From NCBI GenBank assembly GCA_029721435.1, contig CM056583.1:92460575-92524574 (forward strand): a stretch of DNA of 64,000 nt, written 5' to 3'. Positions 10,401 through 19,514 of this stretch are shown one piece after another. This stretch comes from Gymnothorax reevesii (taxonomy: Eukaryota; Chordata; Actinopteri; Anguilliformes; Muraenidae). Under the pieces are notes generated by a model that had not been told where the DNA came from, searched no databases, and was given only the letters and a program-made list of their open reading frames with translations. Position 1 is the first letter of the stretch; each line of letters starts with the position of its first letter. The translations under genes and the position numbers were made by a program.

Positions 10401-10780
10401 ACTTCGCTTGGAAGGCTCAGGAAACTGCGGGCCTTCGCCAAAAACGGCACCATGACAACCATTGCCGCGGGCGAGCTTTTGTTCCAGGGAGTCAGGTCTG
10501 GGTCTACTGCCCGAAACGCCAGAAAGGCCTATCTCCCAAACTACAACCACACTAGCACGGCCCTGCAGAAGTGCTGCACAGGCTGGGAAAAGTGACCTAC
10601 AGGGTGCGTATGCCTGACGCTGGGCGGGTGGTGTTCTTACACCAAGACAGGCTGGCCCCCTACCAGCCTCGGGCTGCCAGCCCCGCCCCCAGCGCCATGA
10701 CACAGCACCCTGGGCCTACCAGCAGGCCTGTCCGTCAGCGACGGACACCAAGACATTTTGGAGACTTTGTTGTGGGGTAG
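7460..10780 (+). pseudogene. Element A Pol: protease, RT, RNase H, integrase, with frameshifts
   Basis: The protease active site is CRALVDTGATIPLV, with its DTG at 7489-7497. RT begins in the frame 8084-8437 (FCVDYRQLNAV, LDLRSGYWQV). It shifts frame at the G run 8410-8417 and goes on from 8419 (FRVMPFGLCNAP, then YLDDLLVHA). RNase H follows (VDTDASNTGMGAV, RTDHASLTWLL) up to 9342. Another frame change near 9300 leads to the integrase zinc region (HFGVNKTLHPLRQHFYWP, CNTC). The frame breaks again near 9895. The integrase core then shows Asp in AMDYFTKWPEAY, Asp in QHSDQGRNF and Glu in DGSVERFKRTL, and stops at 10278. A C-terminal chromodomain-like or GPY/F-type tail (VTYRVRM, VVFLHQDRLAPY) ends at 10780. 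At least four lesions make it inactive. Domain order is the standard Gypsy one, unlike B and C. Confidence 0.85.
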
Positions 10781-10856
10781 TGTTTTTCTTTTTCTTTTGT
10801 TGTTGTTGTTGTTGGGGAGGGAAATGGTTGTGGCGGGGTCGTCGGGGACAGTGACC

Positions 10857-10872
10857 CCTGAGGTGGGGGCAA
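10857..10872 (+). promoter_or_regulatory. Polypurine tract of element A
   Basis: GAGGTGGGGGCAA lies directly before the 3' LTR start TGTGGCGATC at 10873. Position and purine content fit the plus-strand priming site. Confidence 0.65.
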
Positions 10873-11169
10873 TGTGGCGATCCTGCCCCAGTTCGTGTTG
10901 ACTGTAAAGTTAAACTTAGAAAATAGTGGAGTATCGCTATTGGCTGCACCTGGGGAGGGGGAAAGAGCCAATCAGGTCCGGGGCGGGGGGTATAAGAGGG
11001 CTGAGTTGCCAGCACGTGTTGTGGTTGTGAAGGTTGTGTGTTGTTGAAAAAAAATGAGTCTACTTGGGAACAATGAGGAAATGGAACTTTTAAGGGCCAA
11101 CCCTCAAATAAAACGAAGCCCGCTCCGGGCGATGCAAGAACCGCTATTCCTGCCTCAGTCTCAGTCCTT
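10873..11169 (+). repeat. 3' LTR of element A, main part
   Basis: It starts TGTGGCGATCCTGCC, has the TATA box TATAAGAGG at 10991 and AATAAA near 11106, and stops at CAGTCCTT where element B enters. The remaining 22 bases are at 22894-22915. Confidence 0.85.
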
Positions 11170-11661
11170 TGTTATGGCCCCAATTTCTTATTACAATTTA
11201 CAACACAACAGCAACAGCAAGGGATGACAGACACAATTTAAAACTTAAACGCATTTAATTTTTAACAAAGACAATAATGACTAAACTAATCTACAGACCA
11301 AGATTGATTGGAAAAAAAACAGAAATATTTACAGTCCTTTTTGTGGGTTTCCTGGTGATGTGCTGGGTGAGGAAAATTCTCTTACACAGGCAAAAATCCA
11401 CTAGAAGCTTCACAGGTCTTGAACAGAAATGACAGGTCTGGTCACATGTATCCTTCTCCTTGCAATTTCTCCTACTACTTTACTGTCTCAATTCTTTTCC
11501 TTATATACTCTTTTGCAGACCCCACCCACATTTAGACCTCTTTTTTTAATTTTCGGGGACTTGCCCCAGACATGTCTGAAACATGTCCAAACATAGCTCC
11601 AGTCTGAGCTGAATAAAAAAAAGGTAAATACTGCCATCTAGTGGCCTATATTCACATTACA
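11170..11661 (-). repeat. 3' LTR of element B
   Basis: On the minus strand it begins TGTAATGTGAATATAGGCC and ends AAATTGGGGCCATAACA, 492 bp. It matches 22495-22893 at roughly 98 percent by eye, and a solo copy of the same family lies at 52871-53381. Confidence 0.9.
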
Positions 11662-11779
11662 CCTCCATTCCAAAAGGGAAAAATTTTGACTCATAAAGGC
11701 AAAATTTTTCTTTTCAATACAAAATGGTTAAGTGGACACTTGTCTATATATACATATCATACAAGATTCAAATAAACAT

Positions 11780-11824
<45 letters not shown>

Positions 11825-11836
11825 ACATATACATAT
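11662..11836 (-). other. Element B 3' untranslated stretch with (TA)n
   Basis: Between the end of pol and the 3' LTR the DNA is AT-rich and carries an alternating TA run at about 11786-11822. A short purine stretch (AATGGAGG on the minus strand) next to the LTR may be the polypurine tract. Confidence 0.6.
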
Positions 11837-13102
11837 TCAAACACGGGATAAGCAATCAGCAATTACATTGTCTGTACCCTTCACATGCTTAATTTCCTAG
11901 TCAAACTCCTGTAAAATCAAACTCCAATTCAACAATCTCCGATTCTTGTTTTTCATCTTACTCAAAAACATTAACGGATTGTGGTCTGTGTACACAACCA
12001 TTGGCTTTTGCCCGGTACAATCATAAACATCAAAGTGTTGTAAAGATAGAACCAGAGCCAACAGCTCCTTCTCTATTGTGGAATAGTTCCTTTGGTGGCG
12101 ATTGAACTTCCTGGAGAAGTATGCCACGGGATGCTCAATGTCATCAGAGTCACTTCTCTGTCGGAGCACAGATCCACAAGCTTGGTCGCGAGCATCGACC
12201 GCGATGAAGAACGGTTTGTTGAAGTCAGGAGATTTGAGCACGGGGAAGTGACACAGCAGAGACTTCAGGCGATCGAAGGCTCTCTGGCATGCATCATCCC
12301 AAGTGAACTTTATGCCTTTCTTCAGTTGGTTAGTTAGACTAAGAGCAATCTCAGCAAAGTTCTTGCAGAACTTGCAGTAGTACTCGATCATTCCAAGGAA
12401 GCAGCGCAAAGCTTTTTTGTTGTCAGGAACTGGAAAGTCCATGATGGCTTGGACTTCAGCATTTATGGGTGCCACCTTACCCTGGCCTATGACATAGCCA
12501 AGATAGGTGACAGTAGCACAACCAAAGTCACTCTTGCTCAGGTTAACAGTCAGGTTAGCCTGGGTCAGGCGCTGGAACAACGTCTCTACATCTTTTAGAT
12601 GTTCTTCCCAGGAGTCACTCCATGTGATCAGGTCATCGATGTACGCACCCGTGTGTGGCAATCCGGCGATTGTAGACTGTATCATCCTTTGGAACGTGGC
12701 TGGGGCATTTTTCATGCCAAAGGGTAGGACTTCATACTGGTACAACCCAGATGGTGTGGCAAAAGCAGAGATGCTCTTGGCCCTCTCAGTTAAAGGCACA
12801 CACCAATAACCCTTCAATAAATCAATCTTGGTCAGAAACTTTGCTTGCCCTACTCTATCGATACAATCATCAATCCTAGGTATTGGAAACACATCAGTTC
12901 TAGTTACAGCATTGACTTTGCGATAATCTGTACAGAATCTAGTACTTCCATCAGGTTTTGGAACTAGCACACAGGGTGAACTCCAATCTGAGTTGTAGGC
13001 TCTGATAATATCATGTTCTAACACGTACTCAACCTCTTTCTCAGCAATATTTCTCTTTTCAGGATTCATCTGATACGGATGCTGTTTTATTGGTTTGGCA
13101 TC
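11837..13102 (-). pseudogene. Element B RT and RNase H, separated from its integrase by element C
   Basis: This is the C-terminal half of B's Pol. From 13102 the genuine frame reads DAKPIKQHPYQMNP. RT motifs follow: FCTDYRKVNAVT, LLKGYW, LPFGMKNAPATFQRM and YIDDL near 12630-12643. RNase H then has VDARDQACG, the Glu helix (STIEKELLALVLSLQHF) and YTDHNPL. A TAG after LQEFD at about 11897 cuts the last part, but the family ending (KGTDNVIADCLSR) is readable to a TGA at 11837. Upstream residues before 13103 belong to element C's LTR and are not part of the protein. The N-terminal neighbour of this half continues at 19510. Confidence 0.9.
13098..13102. repeat. Target-site duplication of element C, left copy
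   Basis: GCATC directly before the LTR start TGTTACG. The same five bases follow the other LTR at 19510-19514, which fits Gypsy integration. Confidence 0.95.
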
Positions 13103-13887
13103 TGTTACGACCCGGTCTAGGGCAGACAGCAACAGGTAAAGAAAGTAAGGGAAGGACGGGCGGGGAGAACTGTAAAGCACGAATAGTACGCTGCTCAGTT
13201 ACTCTGGTCCCTATCTGCCTAACCAAAGCTAAACTATTCCTATGGCTAATCTTCGAAGGTTCGCCGGGCTCGAGGCGGCTTTTAAACACTCAACTCCCGA
13301 ACTCCCAGTCCGCAAATAAGGACTGAGGGAACGAATAGTGTACCCCCTCTGGAAACAAGTTTCCGCCCAGAATCACCTTTAAAAATAACAAAGGAAAAAT
13401 AACAAAGCAAAACAACAAAGAAGTGCCCCGATGGAAGGACTGTGAGATCCAGCTGGGAGCACGCTGACTAACCAGAGTAGACCTAACAGCGTACCGGAAA
13501 GGGCAAGACGAGAGGGATAGTCAGATACAGAAGCCGAGGTCAAAACACCGGGAATTCACCAAGCAACCAAACCAAAACGCAAGGGCTAGAATTATAGTCT
13601 AATGGGACAAGCCAAGGGTCAGCCACCACAATTCAAACAAACCAATTAAAGGGAACGGCAAGAATCGTAAATCCAGAGGCAATCCGAGTCAAAGAAGGCA
13701 GAAACAATTAATCTCACAGGACGTTAACGCAATTAATAGATCGGAAGAGCTAGTCTCCGCGGTTGACACTAGACTGCGCCTTTTAAAGGGGTAAACCGGA
13801 AACGGAAGTATCAGACCTAGGCGAACCAAAAAAAAAGATAACAGATTTCAAGCGCAGATTCACAAATGTACGACAGGGGTCGTAACA
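13103..13887 (-). repeat. 3' LTR of element C
   Basis: On the plus strand it reads TGTTACGACCCGGTC to GGGGTCGTAACA; these ends form a short inverted repeat. Compared with 18725-19509 I see three substitutions (near 13159, 13271 and 13292). Confidence 0.95.
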
Positions 13888-13900
13888 CCCCCACCCTTAA
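13888..13900 (-). promoter_or_regulatory. Polypurine tract of element C
   Basis: On the minus strand AAGGGTGGGGG directly precedes the 3' LTR start. It fits the plus-strand priming site. Confidence 0.75.
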
Positions 13901-13931
13901 GAGAAAACCTCAGGTCTTGGTTTTCCTTAAA

Positions 13932-15398
13932 TCAGCAACGTGAAAGGGCATCAGCAACAATATTCTGTGCACCTTTCTTATGCTTTATTACCAGATTGAA
14001 ACTTTGCACAATTAGGGACCAACGCATGAGTCTGTGATTAGAGTTGCACATGCGCTGAAGAAAAACAAGGGGATTGTGGTCTGTATAGACCTGAACCGGG
14101 TTTGAGCTTGAGCCGAGGTACACCTCAAAATGCTGAAGCGCCAGAAGAAGCGCAAGAGCTTCCTTTTCAATGGTGCTATATGCAATTTGATGACAAACAA
14201 ATTTCTTTGAAAAATAAGAGACTGGATGATCAACACCAAGATGGTCCTCCTGAAGCAACACCGCTCCAACACCAGGGCCACTAGCATCCACCTCCAGTTT
14301 AAATGGTGCGGAGAAGTTTGGAGCAGCCAGTACTGGAGCACTACACAAAAGGCTTTTTACAGCATCAAAGGCTTTCTGACAAGTTGGAGACCACATAAAA
14401 TTCTGTGTTTTCCGAAGAAGATCTGTGAGCGGTGATACTACATCAGAGAAATTTCTGCAAAAACTGCGATAATACCCAGCCATGCCAAGAAAGCGTCGCA
14501 ATTCTCGCTTTGTCTTAGGAGGTGGGAAGTTGTTAATAGCCTGAACCTTCGCATCCAATGGACGAACAGCTCCCTGTCCAACCCTCTTACCTAAATAATC
14601 AACAGTTCCATGGCCAAATTCACATTTAGCTAGATTTAGAGTGAGAGAAGCCTCCTGAAAGCGTGAAAATACCCTTTTTAAAGTACAGAGGTGGTCTTCC
14701 CATGTGGCTGAATATATTACAACATCATCCAGGTAGGCTTCGCAGTTTTCAATATTAGCTAGAACCTGATTCATCAACCTCTGAAAGGTTGCTGGGGCAT
14801 TTCGTAAACCAAAGGCCATCACCGTATACTTCAGGAAAGAGTCAGGAGTGGCAAAGGCGGAGATCTCAGAAGCCCGATCAGTTAAGGGAACCTGCCAGTA
14901 GCCTTTTAGGAGATCCAACTTTGTTACATAGTTTGCATTTCCAATTCGGTCGACACAATCTTCCATTCTTGGGAGGGGGAATGAATCACCTTTGGTGACA
15001 GCATTAACCTTTCTATAATCCGTGCAGAAACGGAAGGTGCCATCAGGTTTAGGCACCAGCAAACATGGTGAGCACCAGGGGCTTGAACTAGGAATAGCGA
15101 GGCCATTGGCAACAAGACACTCAGTTTCTTTTTTCATGATAGTCCGCTTTGATGGGTTCGCCCGGTATGCATTCTGTTTGATTGGAGGATTATCTCCAAC
15201 ATCGATGTCATGTTTTAGGATTGTAGTTCTGGACGGGGTATCTGAGAAAAGTGAAGGGTATGCCTCAATTAAATGCAATATATCAGATTGCTCGGAACTG
15301 GACAAATGAGACAACTTAGTGGGGAGAGCCAACAGCGACTCAGAATTAGGTAAACGGGGAGCAGATAGAGAAGTGCTACCCTGACTGAGGCCATCCAC
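13932..15398 (-). CDS. Element C reverse transcriptase and RNase H
   Basis: This open frame holds the RT that copies element RNA and the RNase H that removes it. The first clear family match is a linker before RT (the KHDIDVGDNPPIKQ region). RT motifs in order are FCTDYRKVNAVT, LDLLKGYWQVPL, MAFGLRNAPATFQRLM and the active site YLDDV near 14721-14735. RNase H shows VDASGPGVGAVL, the helix STIEKEALALLLALQHFEVY, YTDHNPL and the end IVADALSR. The Met at 15398 is an arbitrary start. The protein is the continuation of the 15269-17677 frame, which overlaps it by about 130 bases in another phase. A single-base frameshift near 15400 separates them. The domain body itself has no stop and could be active. 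RT lying after integrase is the Gmr1-type order. Confidence 0.9.
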   Translation of the reverse strand: MDGLSQGSTSLSAPRLPNSESLLALPTKLSHLSSSEQSDILHLIEAYPSLFSDTPSRTTILKHDIDVGDNPPIKQNAYRANPSKRTIMKKETECLVANGLAIPSSSPWCSPCLLVPKPDGTFRFCTDYRKVNAVTKGDSFPLPRMEDCVDRIGNANYVTKLDLLKGYWQVPLTDRASEISAFATPDSFLKYTVMAFGLRNAPATFQRLMNQVLANIENCEAYLDDVVIYSATWEDHLCTLKRVFSRFQEASLTLNLAKCEFGHGTVDYLGKRVGQGAVRPLDAKVQAINNFPPPKTKRELRRFLGMAGYYRSFCRNFSDVVSPLTDLLRKTQNFMWSPTCQKAFDAVKSLLCSAPVLAAPNFSAPFKLEVDASGPGVGAVLLQEDHLGVDHPVSYFSKKFVCHQIAYSTIEKEALALLLALQHFEVYLGSSSNPVQVYTDHNPLVFLQRMCNSNHRLMRWSLIVQSFNLVIKHKKGAQNIVADALSRC

Positions 15399-17677
15399 CT
15401 CTGGAGAGACTCAGATAGGGAAACTTCAGCAGAAACCAAAGCAACTGGACAAGGGGTTGAGGAAGAAGAGGCTTCATTTTCAGAGCGCGAGATATAAGCC
15501 TTTAACATATTTATGTGGCAAACACGAGATTTCCGTCTTCTGTCTGGTGTCGTCACAACATAATCAGTACCACTTAGCTTTTCTGCAATAACATAGGGCC
15601 CAGAGAACTTTGCCTGGAGAGCAGAACCAGGCACCGGTAACAACACTAGAACTTTATCACCCACCCTAAATGAGCGCTGTACAGACCGCTGATCAAAGTG
15701 AAGCTTCATCTTATCCTGAGAGGAAGCCAAAGAGGATTTTGCAAGATCCCAGGCAGCATGTAAACGTTTGCGGAATGAGGCAACATAATCCTGCACACTT
15801 TTCAAAGTAGACTGCTCCTGATCTGTTGACAACCAGCTCTCCTGAAGTATTTTTAATGGGCCACGGATAGTGTGACCAAACACCAACTCAGAGGGGCTAA
15901 AACCAAGAGACTCCTGTACCGTGGTACGTGCAGCAAAAAGTAGCAAGGGAATGCCCTCCTCCCAGTCCTTACCCTGGGCAATACAGTATGTCCGTAGCAT
16001 GGACTTCATTGTCTGATGGAACCTTTCCAGAGCTCCCTGAGACTCTGGGTGATATGCGCTTGATATGCTATGTTTAATTTTTAATTGCTTGATGACCTTG
16101 CCAAACAGCCCCGACATAAAATTAGAACCTTGATCAGACTGGATGAACTTTGGTAATCCAAAAGTAGAACAAAATTTGATTAGCGCCTTCACAATGACAT
16201 GAGCCTTTAGTGTGCGCAGTGGTACAGCCTCTGGGTAACGCGTTGCAGCACACATTAAGGTCAATAGATACATGTGACCAGACTTTGAGCGAGGAAGGGG
16301 ACCGACGCAATCAATTATAATCTTTTCAAAAGGTTCCCCCATGACAGGAATGGGCTTGAGGGGAGCAGGAGAAATTATTTGATTGGGTTTCCCTGCAACT
16401 TGACAGGCATGACAAGAACGGCAATACCGAGAGACATCTGACTTCATACCAGGCCAAAAAAAATGTTTTAACATTCGATCATAAGTTTTCCGAACGCCAA
16501 GATGGCCAGAGAGTTCATGGTCATGTGCTACACACAGCACTTCTTGTCTATAGGATTTAGGAATGACCACTTGTATAACCGAACCCCACTCGTTTTCCGG
16601 GCTAGGGGGAGCCCATTTTCGCATAAGCACCTCATTTTGAAAAAAATAGGTCACTGACGACTGAGGCCGCTCATGTTTGTGTTCGACAGCAGTAAAACAC
16701 GAGGACAAAGATTCATCAGCTCGTTGGGCAGCAGCTAGCTGTTGTCTTCCAAATAACAACTGAGGATTACATTTGTCTAAACTAATTTCACAAGTAGAGA
16801 CGTTGTCCAAACCAGAACCAGCATCGGCCACCTTTTCAGACTCAGGATTATCTCCCAGAAAAGTCCCCGTCAGATCGACCGCGTCTTGAAATTTGCGAGC
16901 CTGAGCGCGAGTCACTACACATGCAGGGAAAACCGAAGGAAACTCCATCGCCACATTATCGATAGTTTCGCCCATGCTTGGCTCGTCAGTAACTTCAGGT
17001 AGAGAGAACACATTTCCCCCCGCTAAATCATTACCAAGTATAAACGAAACCCCTTTAACCGGCAACTCCGAACAAATCGCCACTTTCACAAGGCCTGAAA
17101 CCAAGTCAGATTGCAAGAAAACTGTATGCAAGGGAGCTTTCATTATGCTTAATGCAATGCCTTGAACCAACACATCAGCACCGCAGCTGGTGCGCTCCGA
17201 AAATGGCAGTACACTCTCAAGAATGAACGACTGCGCAGAGCCAGTATCCCGCAATATTCTAAGGGGGGTTGAGGGTCCCGAATCTGAAAGAGATACAGCA
17301 CCACTGAGAATAAACGGTTCGAACGCCGTATCTAAACGTGAATCGAAATTTGTAACATTGGAATGGTAAGGTGGGGCATGAACTAGACCAACACTTTTCG
17401 GAGATGACTGGGACTGCTGATTTTTACGCTTAAGCGTTGGACAAGCAGCAATGAAGTGTCCAATTTCGTGGCAGTAAAAACACTCCTGCGAGTCAGCAGC
17501 ACCTCCAGACAGTTTACCTTCCCTATCCGCACTCAGCGCAGCTTCGCTTTGAAAGGCATTATTGAACTCAGAACGCCCCGGAGTGGCGAAGACTGATTTA
17601 TGCGTGAGCACAAACTCATCAGCGAAAACAGCGGCTTCATTTAATGATGACACCTTTTGTTCATTTAAATAAACCAC
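15269..17677 (-). CDS. Element C Gag C-terminus, protease and integrase
   Basis: This 802-codon frame starts inside Gag. It holds a CCHC zinc knuckle (CFYCHEIGHFIAAC, 17441-17482) and an aspartic protease site (LRDTGSAQSFIL, DTG at 17240-17248). A linker containing ILGNDLAGG follows, then an integrase. The integrase zinc region has HELSGHLGVRKTYDRM and CRSCHACQ. Its catalytic core has Asp in IIDCVGPLPRS, Asp in QSDQGSNF and Glu in ESQGALERFHQ. A basic C-terminal part follows (FRVGDKVLVLLPVPG, FSGPYVIAEK). The last ~45 residues (after LSESLQR near 15410) are out of phase because of a frameshift and are not family-like. The frame joins upstream gag in the same phase through one TAA at about 17732-17734, so the Met at 17677 is not the real start. 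Confidence 0.9.
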   Translation of the reverse strand: MVYLNEQKVSSLNEAAVFADEFVLTHKSVFATPGRSEFNNAFQSEAALSADREGKLSGGAADSQECFYCHEIGHFIAACPTLKRKNQQSQSSPKSVGLVHAPPYHSNVTNFDSRLDTAFEPFILSGAVSLSDSGPSTPLRILRDTGSAQSFILESVLPFSERTSCGADVLVQGIALSIMKAPLHTVFLQSDLVSGLVKVAICSELPVKGVSFILGNDLAGGNVFSLPEVTDEPSMGETIDNVAMEFPSVFPACVVTRAQARKFQDAVDLTGTFLGDNPESEKVADAGSGLDNVSTCEISLDKCNPQLLFGRQQLAAAQRADESLSSCFTAVEHKHERPQSSVTYFFQNEVLMRKWAPPSPENEWGSVIQVVIPKSYRQEVLCVAHDHELSGHLGVRKTYDRMLKHFFWPGMKSDVSRYCRSCHACQVAGKPNQIISPAPLKPIPVMGEPFEKIIIDCVGPLPRSKSGHMYLLTLMCAATRYPEAVPLRTLKAHVIVKALIKFCSTFGLPKFIQSDQGSNFMSGLFGKVIKQLKIKHSISSAYHPESQGALERFHQTMKSMLRTYCIAQGKDWEEGIPLLLFAARTTVQESLGFSPSELVFGHTIRGPLKILQESWLSTDQEQSTLKSVQDYVASFRKRLHAAWDLAKSSLASSQDKMKLHFDQRSVQRSFRVGDKVLVLLPVPGSALQAKFSGPYVIAEKLSGTDYVVTTPDRRRKSRVCHINMLKAYISRSENEASSSSTPCPVALVSAEVSLSESLQRWMASVRVALLYLLPVYLILSRCWLSPLSCLICPVPSNLIYCI

Positions 17678-17734
17678 AATCCTATTCGGAATACAGTTCT
17701 TGAACTCCTCAAGCAGTAATAATTCCCTTAGTTG

Positions 17735-18685
17735 TTAAAAAGTAGTAACCTTGCTTGCCGAGCACCACTTATCAAAAAGAACAGTTTTCTCACGAGCAAA
17801 CTCTATGAACGTTTGCTTGGCGACTTTCACGAATTTTCTGAATTTTTGCCGATAAGCCTCTGGGACAAGTTCATAGGCACGCAGTACAGTAGCTTTAACA
17901 ATGTCATAGTCCAAACTTTCTTCCAAAGACAAAGTCGAACACACCTCCTGAGCCTTGCCAACTAATTTACATTGAAACAGCAAAGACCAGACGCTTTTTG
18001 GCCAATTTAAAGTAGAAGCAATTCGTTCAAATACAGGAAAGTACCTGTCTACTTCGCTTTCTCTGAAAGGAGGTACTAAACGAATCTGACGACTGACATC
18101 AAAATCGGCCGAACTCATTGCTACGGTGCCTTGGGTAACTGCCGGAATAGGGGATGAGGAACTAACGGGCAAACGAGCCGCAGGAGCAGGCGAACCCATC
18201 AGAGACTTACGCGGCATTGGAGTTGGTTTCCAATCCTTCGCCCGTAGCTCCAGTTCCCTTAATTTCACCTGGCGGTCCGTTTCAAGCTCAAACGCTCGGA
18301 GTTTAAGCAGCTGTGTTTCATAATCCTGCCTGCTTAATTCGAGGTCTAGTTCCTTCAAGCGGAGCGTTAACATGGGATCCTCCTTAAAGCGAGAATCAGA
18401 GGGATCTATGCGTGGAGTGACAGATCCGACATCGGCCTTCGCCGCAACCGAATTCTGTGGTGCCTCCGACTCTGAAGCAACACCCGTGACTCCGTCTTCC
18501 TCAGGTAGGATTCCGCGCTCAAGAAACTCCTGATACAGCACCGTCTTTATTTCCTTCTTTGTTTTATACTTAGGCACCGAAATGCTAAAGAAATCTGCAA
18601 GGAGTAAGAGATCATCCTTGCGGCAGAGTTCAAACTGTTCAACAGTGGGGAAAATGACAAATTCATCCAAATCAAATTTAGACAT
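17735..18685 (-). CDS. Element C Gag N-terminal part, with SCAN-like region
   Basis: Gag forms the particle around element RNA. The frame starts with MSKFDLDEFVIFPTVEQ at 18685, 26 bases inside the primer site. A charged, coiled-coil-like stretch follows at residues 110-150 (LTLRLKELDLELSRQDYETQ). From about residue 200 the sequence QIRLVPPFRESEVDRYFPVF leads to VLRAYELVPEAYRQKFR. This latter part resembles the vertebrate SCAN domain, which is thought to derive from Gmr1-type Gag. The frame ends at TAA after VTTF, but the same phase goes on with family-like residues (LLLLEEFKNC), so the stop lies inside Gag. Element B has a sense codon at the aligned position. I infer a nonsense mutation; readthrough is less likely. 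Confidence 0.85.
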   Translation of the reverse strand: MSKFDLDEFVIFPTVEQFELCRKDDLLLLADFFSISVPKYKTKKEIKTVLYQEFLERGILPEEDGVTGVASESEAPQNSVAAKADVGSVTPRIDPSDSRFKEDPMLTLRLKELDLELSRQDYETQLLKLRAFELETDRQVKLRELELRAKDWKPTPMPRKSLMGSPAPAARLPVSSSSPIPAVTQGTVAMSSADFDVSRQIRLVPPFRESEVDRYFPVFERIASTLNWPKSVWSLLFQCKLVGKAQEVCSTLSLEESLDYDIVKATVLRAYELVPEAYRQKFRKFVKVAKQTFIEFAREKTVLFDKWCSASKVTTF

Positions 18686-18710
18686 TTTTGCCGCTAGAAC
18701 GGTTATTTAA

Positions 18711-18722
18711 GACGAGCCCCCA
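18711..18722 (-). promoter_or_regulatory. Primer-binding site of element C, tRNA-Pro type
   Basis: On the minus strand TGGGGGCTCGTC begins two bases after the 5' LTR. It equals the start of the proline-tRNA primer site known from murine gammaretroviruses. Only 12 bases fit before the match ends. Confidence 0.75.
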
Positions 18723-18724
18723 AT

Positions 18725-19509
18725 TGTTACGACCCGGTCTAGGGCAGACAGCAACAGGTAAAGAAAGTAAGGGAAGGACGGGTGGGGAGAACTGTAAAGC
18801 ACGAATAGTACGCTGCTCAGTTACTCTGGTCCCTATCTGCCTAACCAAAGCTAAACTATTCCTATGGCTAATCTTCGAAGGTTCGCCGGGCTCGGGGCGG
18901 CTTTTAAACACTTAACTCCCGAACTCCCAGTCCGCAAATAAGGACTGAGGGAACGAATAGTGTACCCCCTCTGGAAACAAGTTTCCGCCCAGAATCACCT
19001 TTAAAAATAACAAAGGAAAAATAACAAAGCAAAACAACAAAGAAGTGCCCCGATGGAAGGACTGTGAGATCCAGCTGGGAGCACGCTGACTAACCAGAGT
19101 AGACCTAACAGCGTACCGGAAAGGGCAAGACGAGAGGGATAGTCAGATACAGAAGCCGAGGTCAAAACACCGGGAATTCACCAAGCAACCAAACCAAAAC
19201 GCAAGGGCTAGAATTATAGTCTAATGGGACAAGCCAAGGGTCAGCCACCACAATTCAAACAAACCAATTAAAGGGAACGGCAAGAATCGTAAATCCAGAG
19301 GCAATCCGAGTCAAAGAAGGCAGAAACAATTAATCTCACAGGACGTTAACGCAATTAATAGATCGGAAGAGCTAGTCTCCGCGGTTGACACTAGACTGCG
19401 CCTTTTAAAGGGGTAAACCGGAAACGGAAGTATCAGACCTAGGCGAACCAAAAAAAAAGATAACAGATTTCAAGCGCAGATTCACAAATGTACGACAGGG
19501 GTCGTAACA
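18725..19509 (-). repeat. 5' LTR of element C
   Basis: 785 bp, same ends as the copy at 13103-13887. The TTTTAAAGG motif near 19403-19411 is a candidate core promoter on the minus strand. Confidence 0.95.
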
Positions 19510-19514
19510 GCATC
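19510..19514. repeat. Target-site duplication of element C, right copy
   Basis: GCATC, matching 13098-13102. In the minus-strand frame of element B these bases encode the Asp-Ala junction where C entered. Confidence 0.95.

Larger units (their letters stand above)
13103..19509 (-). mobile_element. Gmr1-like Ty3/Gypsy retrotransposon C, young and nearly intact
   Basis: C is a 6407-bp element on the minus strand with 785-bp LTRs that differ at about 3 positions by eye, a proline-tRNA type primer site, a polypurine tract and GCATC target duplications. Gene order is gag, protease, integrase, RT, RNase H. Only two lesions were found: an in-frame TAA in gag and a frameshift between integrase and RT. 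It is the most recent of the nested insertions. Confidence 0.95.

Noticed and set aside
13059..13326. Short frames shared by 13059-13326 and 18678-18915
   Set aside because: They are identical because both lie in element C's LTRs; they are not conserved genes.
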